Source: Lysinibacillus sp. G4S2 (GTDB lineage: Bacteria; Bacillota; Bacilli; Bacillales_A; Planococcaceae). From it: a stretch of 64,000 nucleotides of DNA. The notes beneath the pieces are model-generated. The model searched no databases. It was not told the origin of the DNA and saw only the letters and a program-made list of their open reading frames with translations. Below are positions 35,094 to 44,320 of the stretch, piece after piece. The stretch spans positions 5,088,001 to 5,152,000 of the forward strand of contig NZ_JAUCFJ010000002.1 of NCBI RefSeq assembly GCF_030348505.1, read 5' to 3'. A program made the translations under genes and the position numbers. Positions within the stretch are counted from its first letter, which is position 1, and each line of letters starts with the position of its first letter.

Positions 35094-38000
35094 TTATAAC
35101 CCGAGTGCTCTGTACATAAACGCCGAAAACTGTGCACGAGTTAAGTTTTCGTTTGGTCTAAAATTACCGTCTTCATCGCCTAGCGCAATGTTGTGGTCTG
35201 CTAGAGCGGAAATATACGCACTTGCCCAGTGCGATGGCTCGACATCCTTGAATGTACTATTACCTCCTGGCGATAAACCAAATGCAAGCACCATTATTTT
35301 TGCCATTTGTGCACGTGTGATATAAGCATTTGGATGGAAAGCTCCGTTTGAACCGTCTATAATGCCTGCTTGTTGGAGTAGTGTGATTTGTTGATAGTAA
35401 GGATGACTATGTGGGACATCCAAAAATGGTACAGCTTCTCGGAGTGGTGTTAGAGGTAAGGCGCGTTCAATCATAATAACCACATGCTGACGTTGAATCA
35501 TATCATTTGGTCGGAAAGTGCCATCTGGGTAGCCTTTAATAATGCATAGTTTGGCAATTTCTTCAATCATATCTTGTGCCCAGTTATTATCAATATCCTT
35601 GAACGTAGTTTGACATCCAATACTTTCTTTCGTCCATTTCGCATACAATGTTAGGTTTTCTGTCACTTCATCTTTCGCGAAATCCCACACCGTTGTCAGC
35701 TCCGCATCCTTATACCAGCCAGTAAATGTGTAGCCTTCCTTCACTGGTGTAGATGGGAATTGTACCAACGCTCTATATGCCACTGTTTGTGATGGGATTT
35801 TACTGCCTCCGTTTGAATCAAAAGTGACGCTATAGCTTACTTTCGTCCATTTCGCATACAATGTTATGTCTGATATTACTTCATCTTTCGCGAAATCCCA
35901 TGCCTTTGTTAGCTCCGCATCCTTATACCAGCCAGCGAATGTGTAGCCTTCCTTCACCGGTGTGGATGGAGATTGTACCAATTCCCTATAAGCTACTGTT
36001 TGTGACGGGATTTTACTACCTCTGTTTGAATCAAAAGTGATGTTATAGTTTAGCCAACTTCCGCCAGACCCTCCTGATCCACCAGATCCCCCTTCAGAAG
36101 TATTGTCCTTTGTCCATTTCGCATACAGTGTAACGTTTTTTGTCACTATATCTTTTGCAAAATCCCATGCTTTTGTAAGCTCTACATCCTTATACCAGCC
36201 AGCAAATGTGTACTCTTCCTTCACTGGCGTAGGTGGGGCTTTCAGCAATTCCCCTTCTTTCGCTTCTTCTGACGGTACTTTATTTCCTCCATTCGAATCG
36301 AAAGTGACGATATAGCTTAGTTCTGGATTGTCGTTCTTCGTCCATTTTGCATATAACGTTAGGGCTTCTGTTACTACATCATGGTCGAAATCCCATGTCG
36401 TTGTGAGATCCACATCCTTATACCAACCAGCAAATTCATAACCTTTCTTCACTGGCATAGGCGGGGCTTCCAGCAATTCACCTGCTACAACTTTTTGAGC
36501 TGATACTTCACTTCCTCCATTTGAATCAAAAGTGACGATATAGCTTGATTCTGGATTGTCGTCCTTCGCCCATTTTGCATACAATGTGAGCGGTTCCGTT
36601 ATTACATCATGGTCGAAATCCCATACTGTTGTGAGCTCTGTATCCTTATACCACCCCACAAATATATAGCCTTCCTTCACTGGAGGAGGCGGGGCTTTCA
36701 ACAATTCGCCATCTTTCACTTCTTCTGACGTTACTTTACTTCCTCCATTTGAATCAAAAGTGACTTTGTAACTTGGCTCTAAAGGAGCATCCTTTGTCCA
36801 TTTTGCATACAATGTGAGAGGTTCTGTTACTACATCATGGTCGAAATCCCATGCTGTTGTGAACTCCGCATCCTTATACCAACCGGCAAATTCATACCCT
36901 TCTTTCACCGGAGGGGGCGGGGCTTCCACTATTTCTTGATATTCCACTGTTTGAGATGAAACGTCACTTCCCTCGTTCGAATCAAAAGTGACAATATAAC
37001 GTACTTTCGTCCATTTTGCATACAATGTGAATGGTTCTGTTACCACATCATGTTCGAAATTCCATGTCGTTGTGAACTCAGTATCCTTATACCAGCCAGC
37101 AAATTCATACCCTTCTTTCACTGGCATAGGTGGGGCTTCCAACAGTTCACCTACCACTACTTCTTGAACTGGTACTTCACTTCCTCCGTTCGAATCGAAA
37201 GTGACATTATAACGTGCTTTCGTCCATTTCGCATACAATGTGAGGTCTTTTGTTACTTCATCACGATCGAAATCCCATGCTGATGTAAGATCTGCATCCT
37301 TGTACCAGCCCGCCAATTCATACCCTTCCTTCACTGGCATAGATGGAGCTGGGAGTAATTTACCTGCCAAAACGTCTTTTATAGTTGGTACCTTACTTCC
37401 TCCGTTTGATTCAAAAGTGACAGTATAGTTGCACTGATCCCACTTTGCATAAATGGTCATTGGCTGTAATACCGATTTATTCCATTCATTAGTACAGCCC
37501 TTACCTTCATACCATCCATAAAACGTTTTACCTTCCTTGTATTGCCCATCGAATGGCGTATCTTTATACCATCGGAAATTAGGCTCTCCATGAAATGTTA
37601 CAAAACCTAGTTGGTTATTGTAGAAAGCACTGGCCTCGATGCTCTTAACACTAGCTGGAATTTGTACACCTTCTAATTGATTATCTTTAAATGCACCCCA
37701 TTCTATCTTTGTCACACTTGACGGAATCTCCACGCTTCTTAATTGGTTTTTAGCAAATGCTCGCATCTCTATCATTGTTATACCTGAAGATAGCTTGACA
37801 CTTGTTAATCGATTATTTTCAAATGCAGCCCTTCCTATCTTAACGACACTTGAAGGGATCTCTACGCTTTTTAATTGATTATTAGAAAATGCAAATGCCT
37901 CTATCATTTCGATACCTGGGGATAGCTTGACACTTGTTAATTTATTATCTCTAAATGCGTCTGTTCCTATCGTTGTTACACTCGTTGGAATCTCTACAGT

Positions 38001-38633
38001 TGTTAATTGATTATCAGCAAATGCATAGCTCTTTATCGTTGTTATATGCGGGGATAACTTGACACTTGTTAAATGATTATATCTAAATACTCCGCTTTCT
38101 ATCGTTGTTACACTCGCTGGAATCTCTACAGTTTTTAATTGATTATTAGCAAATGCACTGTATCCTATTGTCGTTACACCTAATGGGATTTCTACGCTTT
38201 CTAACCGATTAACATCAAATGCACTGGGGCCTATTGTTGTTACACTTGAGGGAATCTTTACACTTACTAACCCCTTAAAAGCAAATGCCATGCCATCTAT
38301 TCTTAAAACTGGTCGACCATTAATCTCACTAGGAATAACAATATTTGTTGAGAAACCCGTATAGCCTGTAATTGCAACCCCACCGTCAATATTACGTGTA
38401 TTGAAATCATTAATATTACTTGGCACAATATTTTCATCTTTGCTATCGCTCAGCTGTACGATTTCTCTATTATCATTATCACTTAGTAGCAGACTATCAT
38501 CATTACTATTACTCTTTGTAATAAAATCTTCCTCGCTTTCACTATTGCTTGTTGCATAAACAGAGATGCTATTTAATGCTAATTGAGAAAATATCAAAAG
38601 TATGGAAACTAATAGTAAAAAGACTTTTTTCAT
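35094..38633 (-). CDS. SLH-anchored surface protein with LRR and InlB-type repeats
   Basis: The 1179-residue protein has a signal peptide ending near VYATS (28), a Ser/Asp/Asn-rich stretch, eleven 22-residue leucine-rich repeats of the BspA/LRR_5 type (about 110-352; unit like TTIGxxAFxxNxLxSVEIPS), then one partial and eight complete Listeria-Bacteroides (InlB B-type) repeats ending LYAKW, a short Gly/Ser spacer (GGSGGSGGSGGSW), and three SLH domains (about 1005-1179) that bind the pyruvylated secondary wall polymer. It is probably a surface adhesin or a colonisation factor. The near-identical repeats invite copy-number change. It is flanked by 40-bp direct repeats and stands alone. Confidence 0.95.
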   Translation of the reverse strand: MKKVFLLLVSILLIFSQLALNSISVYATSNSESEEDFITKSNSNDDSLLLSDNDNREIVQLSDSKDENIVPSNINDFNTRNIDGGVAITGYTGFSTNIVIPSEINGRPVLRIDGMAFAFKGLVSVKIPSSVTTIGPSAFDVNRLESVEIPLGVTTIGYSAFANNQLKTVEIPASVTTIESGVFRYNHLTSVKLSPHITTIKSYAFADNQLTTVEIPTSVTTIGTDAFRDNKLTSVKLSPGIEMIEAFAFSNNQLKSVEIPSSVVKIGRAAFENNRLTSVKLSSGITMIEMRAFAKNQLRSVEIPSSVTKIEWGAFKDNQLEGVQIPASVKSIEASAFYNNQLGFVTFHGEPNFRWYKDTPFDGQYKEGKTFYGWYEGKGCTNEWNKSVLQPMTIYAKWDQCNYTVTFESNGGSKVPTIKDVLAGKLLPAPSMPVKEGYELAGWYKDADLTSAWDFDRDEVTKDLTLYAKWTKARYNVTFDSNGGSEVPVQEVVVGELLEAPPMPVKEGYEFAGWYKDTEFTTTWNFEHDVVTEPFTLYAKWTKVRYIVTFDSNEGSDVSSQTVEYQEIVEAPPPPVKEGYEFAGWYKDAEFTTAWDFDHDVVTEPLTLYAKWTKDAPLEPSYKVTFDSNGGSKVTSEEVKDGELLKAPPPPVKEGYIFVGWYKDTELTTVWDFDHDVITEPLTLYAKWAKDDNPESSYIVTFDSNGGSEVSAQKVVAGELLEAPPMPVKKGYEFAGWYKDVDLTTTWDFDHDVVTEALTLYAKWTKNDNPELSYIVTFDSNGGNKVPSEEAKEGELLKAPPTPVKEEYTFAGWYKDVELTKAWDFAKDIVTKNVTLYAKWTKDNTSEGGSGGSGGSGGSWLNYNITFDSNRGSKIPSQTVAYRELVQSPSTPVKEGYTFAGWYKDAELTKAWDFAKDEVISDITLYAKWTKVSYSVTFDSNGGSKIPSQTVAYRALVQFPSTPVKEGYTFTGWYKDAELTTVWDFAKDEVTENLTLYAKWTKESIGCQTTFKDIDNNWAQDMIEEIAKLCIIKGYPDGTFRPNDMIQRQHVVIMIERALPLTPLREAVPFLDVPHSHPYYQQITLLQQAGIIDGSNGAFHPNAYITRAQMAKIMVLAFGLSPGGNSTFKDVEPSHWASAYISALADHNIALGDEDGNFRPNENLTRAQFSAFMYRALGL

Positions 38634-38905
38634 TTAGTAATCTCCTTTCAACACTTTAAAGCAAACAAATACCCATTAAATGGATACCCTTTATTAAGTA
38701 GTTATAAACTTTATTAATATATTAAAATCTATCTTTAGAGTATTTGTTGACTATCGAATTTATCCGAGTTCAACCACGTCGACCGAAGTGAAATTACGAC
38801 ACATCACCTCCTAGTGACATATCAGATTCTTCCAATTCATTTTTTAAAAAAACAATGTTAATTCCTTTTCGGCAACAGAAACATAACATTAATTTTAAAA
38901 TTAAC

Positions 38906-38945
38906 AAAATCAATATTTGTTCATTCTCGAACATATTTTGATAAT
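38906..38945. repeat. Direct repeat flanking the SLH protein gene, right copy
   Basis: AAAATCAATATTT then 13 bases then CATATTTTGATAAT, as at 34844-34883. It lies in the 450-bp gap upstream of the SLH gene, which otherwise holds AT-rich promoter DNA. Confidence 0.7.
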
Positions 38946-38981
38946 CTACATCGTTGACAAATTATCTTTTCCATAAAAAAA

Positions 38982-39024
38982 GCCTTCCGAATTGTATTTG
39001 TTCATTAAATACAATTCGGAAGGC
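38982..39024 (-). terminator. Terminator after small membrane protein gene
   Basis: GCCTTCCGAATTGTATTT and AAATACAATTCGGAAGGC form a perfect 18-bp stem followed by TTTTTTTATGG on the minus strand. Confidence 0.9.
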
Positions 39025-39083
39025 CCTTCGAATCTAGTAATATGTCATTCAATTATTTCATTTATCTCCTTTGTCCTCACTTC

Positions 39084-39323
39084 CTAGGATTTTCTTTTTA
39101 AAAACCAAAATAGTATAGCTACTATGAAAAGAACTATTGGTGTTAGTCCAATGTATTTAAAAGCATTTACTGCTCCTAAAAAATAATATGCTATAGGCAA
39201 AAATGTAATTGTACTTATCAGCATAAAAACCCAAGACTTTTTAAAAATACCTACTATTAATGTGACTCCAGAAATGAAAAATGAGAGCTGCCAAAGGAAC
39301 AAAATTGTGTTAGAGTCTGCCAT
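39084..39323 (-). CDS. Small hypothetical membrane protein
   Basis: The 79-residue protein is made of about three hydrophobic segments (7-25, 30-50, 56-74) and ends KRKS, suggesting a cytoplasmic C-terminus. A good ribosome site (AAAGGAGA) and a strong terminator support it as a real gene. I recognise no family. Confidence 0.7.
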   Translation of the reverse strand: MADSNTILFLWQLSFFISGVTLIVGIFKKSWVFMLISTITFLPIAYYFLGAVNAFKYIGLTPIVLFIVAILFWFLKRKS

Positions 39324-39454
39324 ATCATCTTCTCCTTTTTAACATCTTCCTATATGAAAATTGGACTCTGATTATCCCTAGATGGTATCTATCGATGACA
39401 TTCATTTATATGTACAGGATTCTTCGATTTGCGAAAGATTCCCAGCACAGGAAT

Positions 39455-40222
39455 CTAATCAATTAAAGCCTCTTCCTTGTACTTTTCATTTAACACACTT
39501 AACATCTTAATAACTGCTGTTTCCTCACTTGGTACTTGTAAAGATGCAAGCTCACGTACTTTATGCTCACCTACACAAACACTTTCTTTTGCCTTTACAA
39601 ACATTGACGCATCATTCGCGTCATTACCAAATGCTATAAAATCACCTTCAGCGATACCTAGCTTCGTTAAACCATTCCATTTATCTATGCCATTTGGGCT
39701 CATATCCACAATATTTTCGGAAGCATGTTCATACAACGAGATTGGTAGTTTTTTTAGTGCTGCTAATATTTCATTAAGATGCTCTCCCGGAAATAATACA
39801 ATTTTCACTATATCCTTAAGGTCCTGTAATGCTACTTTTTTCGCAAGCTTTAATGGATCTAAATTTTGATAGATTGGATGTGCTTCGCTACCTGTATACG
39901 CATAATCCCAATCACCGTCTACTAAATACGGTAGCTGAAAATTAGCAATAATGTTTTGAACCTCTTCTACTATTTCTGCTGCAAATGCTGTTACCTCAAT
40001 AGTTTCCCCGTTCTGTGCGACAAATGCACCATTTCCCCCTACCATTGAAAATTTGCGCATTGTTTCAGGTAATACAGGCAATAAATCACGAATCGGACGG
40101 GCTGATGCAAAAATGATTTCATGCCCATTCTCTATACAAGCTTCTAAAGCATTAGTAATTCCCTCACTTAATGGTTGACCCTTAAAGCAAATCGTACCGT
40201 CTAAATCAAATACAAATTTCAT
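39455..40222 (-). CDS. Cof-type HAD phosphatase
   Basis: The 255-residue protein has HAD motif I FDLDGTI at the N-terminus, motif II in IIFASARP, and motif IV in FGNDANDASMF, with a C2-type cap between (about 80-185). Cof-like HAD enzymes dephosphorylate sugar phosphates, flavin precursors or coenzyme intermediates; the substrate here is unknown. An ATG at 40228 lies almost on top of the ribosome site, so the in-frame ATG at 40222 is favoured. Confidence 0.88.
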   Translation of the reverse strand: MKFVFDLDGTICFKGQPLSEGITNALEACIENGHEIIFASARPIRDLLPVLPETMRKFSMVGGNGAFVAQNGETIEVTAFAAEIVEEVQNIIANFQLPYLVDGDWDYAYTGSEAHPIYQNLDPLKLAKKVALQDLKDIVKIVLFPGEHLNEILAALKKLPISLYEHASENIVDMSPNGIDKWNGLTKLGIAEGDFIAFGNDANDASMFVKAKESVCVGEHKVRELASLQVPSEETAVIKMLSVLNEKYKEEALID

Positions 40223-40315
40223 TGTCATGCCCTCTTTCTAAACTAGTAATTACCCATTTATTATCTCATAAATATTTACATTCATTGCGAAAATAATGAT
40301 TATTATCATAATTTG

Positions 40316-40432
40316 GGGCTGATTTCCGTTTCTGCTGATGCTTCGCTTTCGCACAGAGCAAAGCTTCCTGGGGATGTCCGATGAGCCGCAAGGAGTCGCC
40401 TAGCGTCTACTTCAATCAACTTTGATGAACCA
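40316..40432. repeat. Truncated A/B-type core without ends
   Basis: GGGCTGATTTCCGTTTCTGC, then GATGCTTCGCTTTCGCACAG, AAAGCTTCCTGGGGATGTCC and AAGGAGTCGCC...CAATCAACT reproduce the GC-rich core of families A and B. The terminal repeats and the central part are gone. It lies between the HAD gene and the leucine T-box. Confidence 0.75.
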
Positions 40433-40559
40433 AAATTAAAGGGGCTTTTCATGGGTTGATTTCATAATAAATTGTCGCTCCCTATAAGACAGAAAAAAAA
40501 TAATTTTTAGAATATTATTGACAATCAGACAATATCGAAGTATTATTGCTTTCAACAAC

Positions 40560-40826
40560 ACATTGTAGGCCAAGATTGGAAATAGTAGAAATGCATGTGT
40601 ACTTGTAGAGAGTCGGTGGTTGGTGCAAACCGATAGGCACACATTTTGAACTCGTCCATGAGCTACTCCCTGAACTTTGAGTAAGGGATGTCGGTTTCCT
40701 CCGTTAACAGGATAGACAGTGATAGCTGTCAATAAGGGGACTTTTTCTGAAAAGAGAAGGTCAATTAGAGTGGTACCGCGAGCATAAACTCGTCTCTATA
40801 TTTTTATAGAGACGAGTTTTTTATTT
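40560..40826 (+). promoter_or_regulatory. T-box riboswitch with leucine specifier (CUC)
   Basis: Stem I includes AGAGAGTCGGTGGTTGGTGC and ends GAACTCGTCCATGAGC, placing the specifier codon CTC at 40651-40653. The T-box sequence AGAGTGGTACCGCGAGC is at 40768-40784. The terminator CTCGTCTCTAT...ATAGAGACGAGTTTTTT spans 40788-40823. CUC is the specifier usually seen in leucine T-boxes, matching the leuA gene downstream: uncharged leucine tRNA should allow read-through. Confidence 0.93.
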
Positions 40827-40924
40827 TTGCAAAAATTTATTGGCCTAGGTGTAGATTTCGTCTCTACTATGCAAGGCAGAGACTATCAATATAATGACAA
40901 CTACTACAAAAGGAGTGTTTGAAA

Positions 40925-42496
40925 ATGGGAAGAAAAATTTGGGTGTTTGATACAACTTTACGTGATGGCGAGCAAGTTCCAGGTGCAAAACTGAATTTAT
41001 ACGAAAAAGTAGAGATTGCACAGCAACTCAAAAAATTAGGCGTCGATATTATCGAAGCTGGTTTCCCTGCTTCATCACAAGGTGATTTTGATGCAGTTAA
41101 AGCTGTCGCACGGAAAGTTGGTAATACAAGTGACATTATGATCACTGCTTTAGCACGTGCTGTACAGGCAGATATTGACGCTGTTTATAACGCTGTAAAA
41201 TACGCTGAAAATCCTATGATTCATATGGTGCTTGGTACTTCTGATATTCATGTTGAGAAAAAATTTAGCAAATCAAAAGATCAAATTCTACAAATTGGTG
41301 TTGATGCAGTAAAATATGCGAAAACGCTTCTACCACAAGTCCAATATTCAACAGAAGATGCATCTCGTTCTGATTTCGAGTATCTTTGGAAAACGATTGA
41401 AGCCGTCATGAAGGCTGGTGCAACAATGATTAATGTACCTGACACAGTCGGCTTTGCAGAGCCAGAAGAATTTGGGGCAATGATTTATAAACTAAATGAG
41501 CGCATGAAAAACTTAAACGATAGCGTTTTACTAAGTGTTCATTGTCACAATGATCTTGGTATGGCAACTGCTAACACGCTTGCTGCAATTAAAAACGGGG
41601 CTGATAAAGTAGAATGTACCATTAACGGAATTGGGGAACGCGCAGGTAATGCTGCATTAGAAGAAGTCGTCATGGCGCTGAAAACACGTAGCTCTGTATA
41701 TAATGCTGAGACACGCATCAACACAAAAGAAATTATGAATACGTCTCGTCTTGTTTCAAGCTTTATGGGCTTAGACGTACAAGTAAACAAAGCGATTACT
41801 GGGGATAATGCTTTTGCCCATTCATCTGGTATCCATCAAGATGGCCTTCTTAAATCTCGTGATGCTTATGAAATTGTGCATCCAGAAGATGTAGGTCTTG
41901 ATGATATGGAGCTAGTTCTTACAGCTCGCTCTGGGCGTCATGCGGTGAAAAATGCCCTTGAAAAACTTGGTTTCTCAAACCTTTCTACAGATGAATTTGA
42001 AGGAATCTTCGAAGGCTTCTTAAAACTGGCTGATGCAAAGAAAGAAGTTTACGATCACGATTTATACGTTATTGTGGAAAGCTACTATGAAAAACATGAC
42101 GCAAACAATGCGAATGCCACTCATTATAGTGATCAGTTCTTTGACTTCGATGATTTACAAGTCGTCAGCAACACAAGTTTCCCTTCAGCGAGTGTAAAAG
42201 TTCGTAAAGGTGGCGAGGTATTTAAAGCAAGTGCAGTTGGCTCAGGTCCAATTGATGCCCTTTATTCAGCTATCGCAGAAATTACAAACATTGATGTAAA
42301 ACTTGTGGAATATAATATTAATAGCGTTTCGCGCGGTAAAGAAGCGCTTGGTAAAGTAAAAATTACAATCGAACATGAAGGCGAAAAATATATAGCAAAA
42401 GCTGCAGATACAGATATTTTAAAGGCAAGTGCGCTAGCTTATATTAATGCTATCAATAGTATTGTGGTCGCTAAATTAACGCCTGTTATGAATTAA
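40925..42496 (+). CDS. leuA: 2-isopropylmalate synthase
   Basis: The 523-residue enzyme joins acetyl-CoA to 2-oxoisovalerate in the first step of leucine synthesis. The N-terminal TIM barrel shows DTTLRDGEQVPGAKLN, ISVHCHNDLGMA-type metal site (SVHCHNDLGMATANT) and NGIGERAGNAALEEV; HSSGIHQDG is present, and a C-terminal LeuA-type regulatory domain follows. QVPGAK in place of the usual QSPGVN marks it as divergent from the common Bacillus LeuA. It stands alone rather than in an ilv-leu operon. The ATG at 40925 is 9 bases from AAAGGAG; a TTG at 40919 is too close. Control is by the leucine T-box. Confidence 0.92.
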   Translation: MGRKIWVFDTTLRDGEQVPGAKLNLYEKVEIAQQLKKLGVDIIEAGFPASSQGDFDAVKAVARKVGNTSDIMITALARAVQADIDAVYNAVKYAENPMIHMVLGTSDIHVEKKFSKSKDQILQIGVDAVKYAKTLLPQVQYSTEDASRSDFEYLWKTIEAVMKAGATMINVPDTVGFAEPEEFGAMIYKLNERMKNLNDSVLLSVHCHNDLGMATANTLAAIKNGADKVECTINGIGERAGNAALEEVVMALKTRSSVYNAETRINTKEIMNTSRLVSSFMGLDVQVNKAITGDNAFAHSSGIHQDGLLKSRDAYEIVHPEDVGLDDMELVLTARSGRHAVKNALEKLGFSNLSTDEFEGIFEGFLKLADAKKEVYDHDLYVIVESYYEKHDANNANATHYSDQFFDFDDLQVVSNTSFPSASVKVRKGGEVFKASAVGSGPIDALYSAIAEITNIDVKLVEYNINSVSRGKEALGKVKITIEHEGEKYIAKAADTDILKASALAYINAINSIVVAKLTPVMN

Positions 42497-42503
42497 ATGG
42501 TCA

Positions 42504-42541
42504 AAAGCAGTATGACAAAATTGAGTCATACTGCTTTTTTT
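42504..42541. terminator. Terminator between convergent leuA and metS2
   Basis: AAAGCAGTATGAC and GTCATACTGCTTT form a 13-bp stem followed by TTTTTTT on the plus strand. The A-run on the left gives T's for the minus-strand gene ending at 42543. Confidence 0.9.
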
Positions 42542-42542
42542 C

Positions 42543-44177
42543 CTACCGACTGCCTTCCACTAACTTTTGATATTCCTCTTCAATCAATTCAACAGCAAGA
42601 CGTTCAAACAGTGGTGCCACTTCGTTAATGCTCTCTGGTAAGTCCACTTGCTCACGCCACACCACTTCATCTATTCCTAGCATTTTTCTCACCTTCTCAG
42701 CTGAAAACGGTAAAAATGGATGGAGCAATTGGCCAAAATTAGCAATAATATATACACAAGTAGCTAGCGTTTGATTTCCAGCTTCCACATTTTCTTTCAC
42801 CTGTAGCCATGGCTGTTGCTCGTCAAAATAGCGATTAGCCGCACGAATATATTCAAATATAGCCTCTAAAGCTTGTTTGAAATGACCCGCTTCAATATGA
42901 ATCCCAACCTCATTAAAGAGCTGAATCGTATGTTTTTGAATAGTGCCATCTACCTTAGCATGAGGCACTTGACTATCAAAGGATTTCTCTAAAAACTTCA
43001 ATGTACGATTGACGAAATTTCCATAAGCGCCAAGTAACTCACCGTTATGACTATAAATAAATTCTCGCCAAGAAAAATCAGTATCACGGTTTTCTGGTGC
43101 ATTCATTGTTAAAAAATAACGAATAGAATCTGCATCATAGCGGCTCAAAATATATGGCACCCAAACCGCCCAGTTTTGGCTCGTTGATAATTTTCGTTTT
43201 TCTAATGTCAAATATTCGTTTGATACAATATGTGTAGGTAATGCCTTTGCTCCTATCCCCATAAGAATGGCTGGCCATATAACGGTATGGAACGGAATAT
43301 TATCCTTACCATGCACATAATACGAAATCGTTTCTTCATTCCATAAATCTTCAATAGCTATTTGATGCTGCTTCGCCCATTCGATACTTGCTGTGAAGTA
43401 ACCTGCTACCGCTTCAATCCACACATATATCTTTTTGCCCTCAAAACCTGGTACGGGCACATCTATACCATTCGGTAAATCCCTCGTTACAGCACGGTCT
43501 GGAACCCCTTCTGCCAAGTAACGTTCAGTTAAACCTATAGCATTGTCTCGCCAGCGATTTTCTGTCTTTGCCTCTGCTAAATAAGTCTCCAGCCTCCCTT
43601 GAAACTGACTAAACGCAAAATAAAAATGCTCTGTCCCCTTGATAATTGGCTCAGTCCCACAAATTTTGCAGCGCTTATCAATTAAATCGAGTGGGTCTAA
43701 AATCGTTGAGCAATTATCGCATTGGTCACCTCGTGCCTTCGCACCACAGTTCGGACAAATCCCCTCTACAAACCGATCTGGCAAAAACTGCTTATCTGTT
43801 TCACAGTATGCTTGTTCGATTCTCTTTTTATATAAAAAATTATTCGCTAGTAGTTGTAAAAAAATCCTCTGAACAGAATCATGATGGTGCTTAGCGTCTG
43901 TTCTCGTATACAAATCATACGTAAATCCTAAATCGTTGAAACATCTTGTAAACTCCTCATGATAATGATTAGCAATAGCCTCCGTTGTCGTGTTTTCCTG
44001 TGCAGCTCGAATCGAAATCGGTGTGCCATTACAGTCACTACCTGAAACATATAAAACCTTCTCACCCTTTTGTCGGTAATATCTAGCCAAAATATCACCT
44101 GGTAATAATGCGGCAACATGCCCTAAATGCAATGAACCATTTGCATATGGCCACGCCCCTCCAATAACAATCGTCAT
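42543..44177 (-). CDS. Second-type methionyl-tRNA synthetase (MetRS2-like)
   Basis: The 544-residue enzyme charges tRNA-Met. It starts [20 protein letters not shown], with the HIGH-type motif HLGH. An insert with two Cys pairs follows (CPNCG, CDNC, then CKICG), and the KMSKS-type loop reads KLSTS. The two-knuckle form and the start resemble the MetRS2 class known in B. anthracis and some streptococci, which is naturally less sensitive to inhibitors of the usual Gram-positive MetRS1. There is no C-terminal tRNA-binding (EMAPII-like) domain. The ATG at 44177 has AGGGGAG ahead. A methionine T-box controls it. Confidence 0.9.
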   Translation of the reverse strand: MTIVIGGAWPYANGSLHLGHVAALLPGDILARYYRQKGEKVLYVSGSDCNGTPISIRAAQENTTTEAIANHYHEEFTRCFNDLGFTYDLYTRTDAKHHHDSVQRIFLQLLANNFLYKKRIEQAYCETDKQFLPDRFVEGICPNCGAKARGDQCDNCSTILDPLDLIDKRCKICGTEPIIKGTEHFYFAFSQFQGRLETYLAEAKTENRWRDNAIGLTERYLAEGVPDRAVTRDLPNGIDVPVPGFEGKKIYVWIEAVAGYFTASIEWAKQHQIAIEDLWNEETISYYVHGKDNIPFHTVIWPAILMGIGAKALPTHIVSNEYLTLEKRKLSTSQNWAVWVPYILSRYDADSIRYFLTMNAPENRDTDFSWREFIYSHNGELLGAYGNFVNRTLKFLEKSFDSQVPHAKVDGTIQKHTIQLFNEVGIHIEAGHFKQALEAIFEYIRAANRYFDEQQPWLQVKENVEAGNQTLATCVYIIANFGQLLHPFLPFSAEKVRKMLGIDEVVWREQVDLPESINEVAPLFERLAVELIEEEYQKLVEGSR

Positions 44178-44207
44178 CCTAAGTTGCTCCCCTCGAAAAA
44201 AGTGTAG

Positions 44208-44320
44208 ATCAATTACGCCTCGGCATAATTGCGTCTGGATTTTGATTGCGCTAGCACAATCAAAATCCGTGACATCCACCCGAGGCTTTATCTTCATTCA
44301 GGCAAGTCCTGAATGAAGAT
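44208..44320. repeat. Hairpin repeat family D, full copy (D3)
   Basis: ATCAATTACGCCTCGGCATA, ATTGCGTCTGGA, a loop that is itself palindromic (GATTTTGATTGCG...CACAATCAAAATC), then CCGTGACATCCACCCGAGGC and a tail hairpin TTCATTCAGG...CCTGAATGAA. The two halves pair as one long imperfect hairpin. It fills the leader between the T-box terminator and metS2. Confidence 0.8.
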
